A DNA stretch of 64,000 nucleotides from Pseudomonas frederiksbergensis (GTDB lineage: Bacteria > Pseudomonadota > Gammaproteobacteria > Pseudomonadales > Pseudomonadaceae): contig NZ_CP017886.1 in the NCBI RefSeq assembly GCF_001874645.1, positions 806,001 through 870,000 of the forward strand, given 5' to 3'. Position 1 is the first letter of the stretch; each line of letters begins with the position of its first letter. The notes beneath the pieces are model-generated. The model was not told the DNA's origin and ran no database searches. It saw only the letters and a list, made by a program, of their open reading frames with translations. Made by a program: the position numbers and the translations under genes. Below are positions 59,895 through 64,000 of this stretch, piece by piece.

Positions 59895-61139
59895 TTACGA
59901 ATAGCGCAACGCATGCGCCGGTTCAATCTTCGCTGCGCGCCAGGCCGGGTACACGGTGGCCAGGAAGCTCAGAATGAAGCCCGCCGAGCAGATCAGCAGC
60001 ACATCACCGCCCTGCAGTTCCGACGGCAAGTTGCTGACGAAGTACACGTCGGAGCTGAAGATATGCTGGCCGGTCACACGCTCCAGCCAACCCACCATTT
60101 CACTCACGTTCAACGCCGCAATCACCCCGAGGACGCCGCCAATCAGCGTGCCGACGATGCCGATCACCGTGCCCTGAACCATGAAAATCGCCATGATCTG
60201 CCGAGGCGTGGCGCCGATGGTCCGCAGGATCGCGATGTCCGCGCCCTTGTCGTTCACGACCATGATCAAGGTGGCGATGATGTTGAACGCAGCGACCGCC
60301 ACGATCATCAGCAGCAACAGGCCGATCATGGTTTTTTCCATTTTCATGGCACTGAACAGGCTGCCTTGAGTGTGGGTCCAGTCATCGGCCTTGAAGTCGG
60401 CGCCCAGGCCGCCAGCAATGTCTGACGACACCTTGGGTGCGGCGTACAGGTCTTTCACCGCCAGGCGCACGCTTTGCACCTGATTCGGTTCCCAATGTTG
60501 CATTTGCGCCGCATCGGCGACGTGGATCAGCGCCATCGAACCATCGAGTTCGGCACCGACCTTGAACACGCCGACCACATTCAGCCGCTGCATGCGCGGC
60601 GTGATGCCACCCGGTGCGGTGCTGACTTCCGGGACGATCAGGGTGATTTTGTCGCCGACGTTCAAACGAAAGCGCCGTGCGGTGATTTCACCGACCACCA
60701 CCCCGAACTCACCCGGCTTCAGATCTTCCAGATGTCCCTGCACGATGTGCTGGGCGACGATGGACACTTTGCCTTCCTGCGCCGGATCAACGCCGCTGAT
60801 CTGGATTGGCTGCATCGAGCCCTTGTACGACAGCATGCCTTCCATCTCGGTGAACGGCACGGCGGCCGTCACTTCAGGATTCTTCATCGCAGCGGCCGCA
60901 ACGGGTTGCCAGTCATCGATCGGCTTGACGCCAACGATGGTTGCGTGGGGCACCATGCCGAGGATGCGCGAGCTCATTTCGCGCTGGAAGCCGTTCATCA
61001 CCGACAGCACCACAATCATCGCCAGTACGCCCAGGGCGAGGCCGATCATCGAGGTCATCGAGATAAACGAAACAAAGCGATTGCGGCGCTTGGCGCGGGT
61101 ATAGCGCGTGCCGATAAAGATCGATAACGGTCTGAACAT
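59895..61139 (-). CDS. lolE: Lipoprotein-releasing ABC permease LolE
   Basis: 414 residues from ATG 61139, matching LolC's start pattern ([20 protein letters not shown]). Four membrane helices: one near residue 30, three in the C-terminal half, with the large periplasmic domain between. FtsX/MacB-type transport core. With LolD moves lipoproteins from inner membrane to LolA. Confidence 0.93.
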   Translation of the reverse strand: MFRPLSIFIGTRYTRAKRRNRFVSFISMTSMIGLALGVLAMIVVLSVMNGFQREMSSRILGMVPHATIVGVKPIDDWQPVAAAAMKNPEVTAAVPFTEMEGMLSYKGSMQPIQISGVDPAQEGKVSIVAQHIVQGHLEDLKPGEFGVVVGEITARRFRLNVGDKITLIVPEVSTAPGGITPRMQRLNVVGVFKVGAELDGSMALIHVADAAQMQHWEPNQVQSVRLAVKDLYAAPKVSSDIAGGLGADFKADDWTHTQGSLFSAMKMEKTMIGLLLLMIVAVAAFNIIATLIMVVNDKGADIAILRTIGATPRQIMAIFMVQGTVIGIVGTLIGGVLGVIAALNVSEMVGWLERVTGQHIFSSDVYFVSNLPSELQGGDVLLICSAGFILSFLATVYPAWRAAKIEPAHALRYS

Positions 61140-61153
61140 TCGCTGGGGCACCG

Positions 61154-61195
61154 TATAAAAATAAAAGACCCGACACGTTTTTCAGTCGTGCCGGG
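61154..61195 (-). terminator. Intrinsic terminator between lolD and lolE
   Basis: On the minus strand CCCGGCACG and CGTGTCGGG arms are followed by TCTTTTATTTTT. It would reduce lolE relative to lolCD or sit under attenuation. Confidence 0.72.
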
Positions 61196-61205
61196 TTTCG
61201 GCCAA

Positions 61206-61889
61206 TCAGATAGGGGTAAGGCGACCTTCCTGCAGGTGCAGGACGCGATCCATCTGGCGAGCCAGGTTCATGTCGTGGGTCACCACCAGGAACGCGGTGC
61301 GCATCGAGGTGCTGAGCTCCAGCATCAAGTCCTGAATACCCTGGGCGGTGTGAGAGTCGAGGTTACCCGTCGGCTCATCGAGCATCACCAGCCCTGGCTT
61401 GTTCACCAGCGCGCGGGCGATGGCCACGCGCTGACGTTCGCCACCGGACAGTTCGGCCGGCTTGTGTTCCAGGCGATGGCCCAGCCCTACCCGCTCCAGC
61501 AATGCCGTGGCGCGCTGACGGGCTTCAGGGATCGCAGTGCGGCCGATCAACAGCGGCATGCAGACGTTTTCCAGCGCGGTGAACTCGGGCAGCAAGTGGT
61601 GGAACTGGTAAACGAAGCCCAGCGAGCGGTTACGCAGCAGGCCACGCGCCTTTTCGTTGAGCGCCGACAGCTCTTCACCGGCCAGCCAGACGCTGCCTTT
61701 GGTCGGCGTATCAAGGCCGCCGAGCAGGTTGAGCAAGGTACTTTTACCGGAACCGGAGGTGCCGACAATCGCCACGCGCTCACCCGGGTGCAGCTCCAGC
61801 TGCAAACCGGACAACACCACCACCGATTCCGGGCCTTCCTCGTAGGATTTACCCAGATCGCGGCAACTCAAGACTGCTTTAGTACTCAT
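61206..61889 (-). CDS. lolD: Lipoprotein-releasing ABC ATPase LolD
   Basis: 227 residues from ATG 61889: [20 protein letters not shown]. Walker [13 protein letters not shown], signature [15 protein letters not shown], Walker [13 protein letters not shown]. Seven bases after lolC stop. Upstream in-frame ATG at 61904 would overlap lolC. Confidence 0.94.
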   Translation of the reverse strand: MSTKAVLSCRDLGKSYEEGPESVVVLSGLQLELHPGERVAIVGTSGSGKSTLLNLLGGLDTPTKGSVWLAGEELSALNEKARGLLRNRSLGFVYQFHHLLPEFTALENVCMPLLIGRTAIPEARQRATALLERVGLGHRLEHKPAELSGGERQRVAIARALVNKPGLVMLDEPTGNLDSHTAQGIQDLMLELSTSMRTAFLVVTHDMNLARQMDRVLHLQEGRLTPI

Positions 61890-61896
61890 ACCCAAA

Positions 61897-63147
61897 TCAC
61901 TCATAACGTAGCGCCTCCGCAGGCTGGGTGCGCGCAGCACGCCAGGCTGGATACAGGGTGGCGAGAAAACTCAGGACCAACGCCGCGCCGCAGACCATCA
62001 ACACGTCTTCAGCCATCAGTTGCGACGGCAGGTAGTCGATGAAGTACACGTCGGCATTAAGGAATTTGTGCCCGATCAGGCCTTCGAGGGCGGAAATCGC
62101 GGCACTGACATTCAGTGCGGCGAACATGCCGACCACGGCACCAATCGCCGTGCCGACCACGCCGATCACCGTGCCCTGGACCATGAAAATCGCCATGATC
62201 TGGCCCGGCGTGGAACCGAGGGTCCGCAGGATCGCGATGTCGCCCTTCTTGTCGTTCACCACCATCACCAGCGTCGAAATGATGTTGAACGCGGCCACCG
62301 CAACGATCAGCAGCAACAACAGACCGATCATGGCTTTTTCCATGCGGATCGCCTGATACAGATTGCCGTGGGTACGGGTCCAGTCACGGGCGTAGTAATG
62401 GTTTTCACCCAAGTCCTGAGCGATGTTCCATGCGGTGCGCGGAGCCTGGAACAAATCGTCGAACTTCAGCCGCAAACCCTGGACCTGGTCCGGCTTCCAG
62501 CGATGCAGACGCGCCAGGTCATCCAGATTGGTCAGCCCCAGGTAGCCGTCCAGCTCACCGGCGCCGACATGAAAAATGCCGACCACGGTGAAACGCTTCA
62601 TCCGCGGGAACATCCCGGCCGGGGTCACGGTGACCTCCGGGGCGACGAACGTCAGCTTGTCGCCGAGACCCACGCCGAGTTTGGTCGCGGCCTTGTCACC
62701 GATCACGATGCCAAAGCTGCCCGGCGACAGGTCGTCGAGTTTGCCCTGCGTCATGAAATTGTCGATGATCGAGACTTTGCGCTCCTGGACCGGGTCGACG
62801 GCATTGAGCAGGACTTTCTGCACCTGACCGTTGTTAGTCAGCAAACCCTGCATCTGGGTGAACGGCGCAACCGCCACCACCTGCGGGTTCTGCTGGACCT
62901 TGGCGGCCAGGCTTTGCCAGTCGCTGATGGGCTCACCGGACTCGATGGTCGCGTGAGGCACCATGCCCAGCACGCGGGTGCGCATCTCATGATCGAAGCC
63001 GTTCATGACCGACAACACCACGATCATCACGACCACGCCAAGGGCGAGTCCGATCATCGAGGTCAGGGAAATGAACGACACAAAATGATTGCGACGCTTT
63101 GCACGGGTATAACGCGTGCCGATAAATACGAAGAGAGGTCTGAACAT
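61897..63147 (-). CDS. lolC: Lipoprotein-releasing ABC permease LolC
   Basis: 416 residues, close paralogue of the lolE product (same N terminus, [20 protein letters not shown], and [20 protein letters not shown]). First gene of lolCDE. Confidence 0.93.
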   Translation of the reverse strand: MFRPLFVFIGTRYTRAKRRNHFVSFISLTSMIGLALGVVVMIVVLSVMNGFDHEMRTRVLGMVPHATIESGEPISDWQSLAAKVQQNPQVVAVAPFTQMQGLLTNNGQVQKVLLNAVDPVQERKVSIIDNFMTQGKLDDLSPGSFGIVIGDKAATKLGVGLGDKLTFVAPEVTVTPAGMFPRMKRFTVVGIFHVGAGELDGYLGLTNLDDLARLHRWKPDQVQGLRLKFDDLFQAPRTAWNIAQDLGENHYYARDWTRTHGNLYQAIRMEKAMIGLLLLLIVAVAAFNIISTLVMVVNDKKGDIAILRTLGSTPGQIMAIFMVQGTVIGVVGTAIGAVVGMFAALNVSAAISALEGLIGHKFLNADVYFIDYLPSQLMAEDVLMVCGAALVLSFLATLYPAWRAARTQPAEALRYE

Positions 63148-63241
63148 GTCGGGGCTTGTTCGGAGGGAAAAGGAACGTCCTTGTGGCGGGGGTCGATAAC
63201 CAGCTTTACACTCAGACCACCGCCGCTACCATGGGTTCGCC

Positions 63242-63826
63242 ATGTCGACATTAGATGAAGAAGATCGCCGCGAATACTACCGTATCGAGGACTCGATCGC
63301 ACTGGAAATTCGGCCCCTGTCTGCCCCTGAAGCCGCAGACCAGGAAGTGTTGCAGGATGCTTCCCCGCTCTTCAACCTGCTCAGCGAACTGCACCTGAGC
63401 GAATTCGAGTCGCAGCACTTGCTGCGCCAGATCAGTGAGCGTGATCGAAACACCGCCAACTATCTGAAGGCAATGAACAAGCGCATCGACCTGCTGAGTC
63501 AGGTCGTGGCACAAACCGTGCTCGGCAAGTTCGGTGAGCCGCAGCACGTGGTGCTGTCGGAAGGCGGCATTGAGTTCGAGCACCACCTCGCCTACCCGAC
63601 CGGCAGCCATCTGGCAGTCAAGCTGTTGTTGATGCCGCAAGCGCTGGGCCTGCTGCTGCGGGCCAAGGTCACTCACTGTGAACCGGAAAGCTTCGGCACC
63701 TTTGCAATCGGCAGCGAGTTCGAAGCCCTGACCGATGCGCAACGACAGCTGCTGGCCCGCTATATCTTGCAGAGACAGGCGCATAAGCGACGCCTGGCAC
63801 GCGAGCAAAACGAATCAGGCAATTAA
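63242..63826 (+). CDS. PilZ-domain protein
   Basis: 194 residues: DRREYYRIEDSIALEIRPLS (RxxxR region), long helical middle, and a C-terminal PilZ barrel with EGGIEFEHHLAYPTGSHL in place of the usual D/NxSxxG. Cyclic-di-GMP binding uncertain. Divergent from lolC. Confidence 0.78.
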   Translation: MSTLDEEDRREYYRIEDSIALEIRPLSAPEAADQEVLQDASPLFNLLSELHLSEFESQHLLRQISERDRNTANYLKAMNKRIDLLSQVVAQTVLGKFGEPQHVVLSEGGIEFEHHLAYPTGSHLAVKLLLMPQALGLLLRAKVTHCEPESFGTFAIGSEFEALTDAQRQLLARYILQRQAHKRRLAREQNESGN

Positions 63827-63839
63827 TTAAGGAAGAACC

Positions 63840-64000
63840 GTGACCCTAATCTACGGCCACCGCGGCGCCAAAGGCGAAGCACCGGAAAACACCCTGAGCA
63901 GTTTCCAGCAATGCCTCAAGCACGGCGTTCGCCGCTGCGAACTGGACCTGCACCTGTCCATGGACGGCGAGTTGATGGTCATCCACGATCCGACGCTCAA
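63840..64000 (+). CDS. Glycerophosphodiester phosphodiesterase, partial
   Basis: Starts GTG 63840 with GGAAG ahead: TLIYGHRGAKGEAPENTLSS with the HRG(A)xxxxPENT catalytic motif, then ELDLHLSMDGELMVIHD (ExD, HD ligands). Runs off the right edge. Hydrolyses glycerophosphodiesters to glycerol-3-phosphate. Confidence 0.9.
   Translation, partial: MTLIYGHRGAKGEAPENTLSSFQQCLKHGVRRCELDLHLSMDGELMVIHDPTL

Noticed and set aside
1..64000. CRISPR arrays and tRNA/rRNA genes
   Set aside because: No regularly spaced repeats of 20-40 bases and no tRNA-like cloverleaf were found; the integration target is dusA, not a tRNA gene.

Overview
This window reads as a Pseudomonas chromosome, most like the P. fluorescens group. 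The right third keeps a gene order I recognise from P. aeruginosa: dusA, tal, STAS protein, PP2C-type response regulator, PilZ protein, mlaA, HAD protein, DUF4404 protein, queF, cupredoxin, copR-copS. It is followed by lolC-lolD-lolE, a second PilZ gene and a glycerophosphodiester phosphodiesterase. GC content is high and there are Pseudomonas-type REP inverted repeats.

Layout. (1) 1-5844, host: a diguanylate cyclase running off the left edge, a broken COQ7-like gene, a HAD phosphatase coupled to an orphan immunity-like gene, a secreted RNase T2, small hypotheticals and an Lrp-type regulator missing its 5' end. (2) 5887-49720, an integrated prophage of about 43.8 kb between perfect 35-bp direct repeats that lie inside the 5' end of dusA. 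A 27-codon stub of the original dusA remains at the left junction, and the phage supplies a new start for dusA at the right junction. (3) 49626-64000, host core genes.

The prophage is a chimera with a lambda-type head and a P2-type contractile tail. Its late genes run leftward: holin, terminase, portal, ClpP-like protease, decoration and capsid proteins, tail completion, V-W-J-I baseplate, fibre, sheath, tube, E/E', tape measure, U, X, D, endolysin, Rz/Rz1 and a Dam-type methylase. The lytic early operon also runs leftward from cro (CII-like regulator, zinc-finger protein, Toprim-VapE primase/helicase, Q-like protein). CI and a second operon run rightward (KilAC-domain protein and two PrtN-like activators). 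CAC-N5-GTG operators flank cI on both sides. A cluster of GTGGGAC repeats lies between the Q-like gene and the holin.

Cargo sits at both prophage ends. The attL side carries a 1301-residue CHAT-domain protein, a PAAR/putative effector/immunity trio and a membrane-anchored unknown. The integrase side carries a two-gene cassette: an SF1 helicase-like ATPase beside an ImmA/IrrE-family protein whose HExxH glutamate is replaced by cysteine. The helicase/pseudo-peptidase pair and the CHAT protein are my best candidates for undescribed defence-type systems. Two single-base indels (U/X and the Q-like gene) suggest either prophage decay or base-call errors. All family calls are by eye; no search was run.
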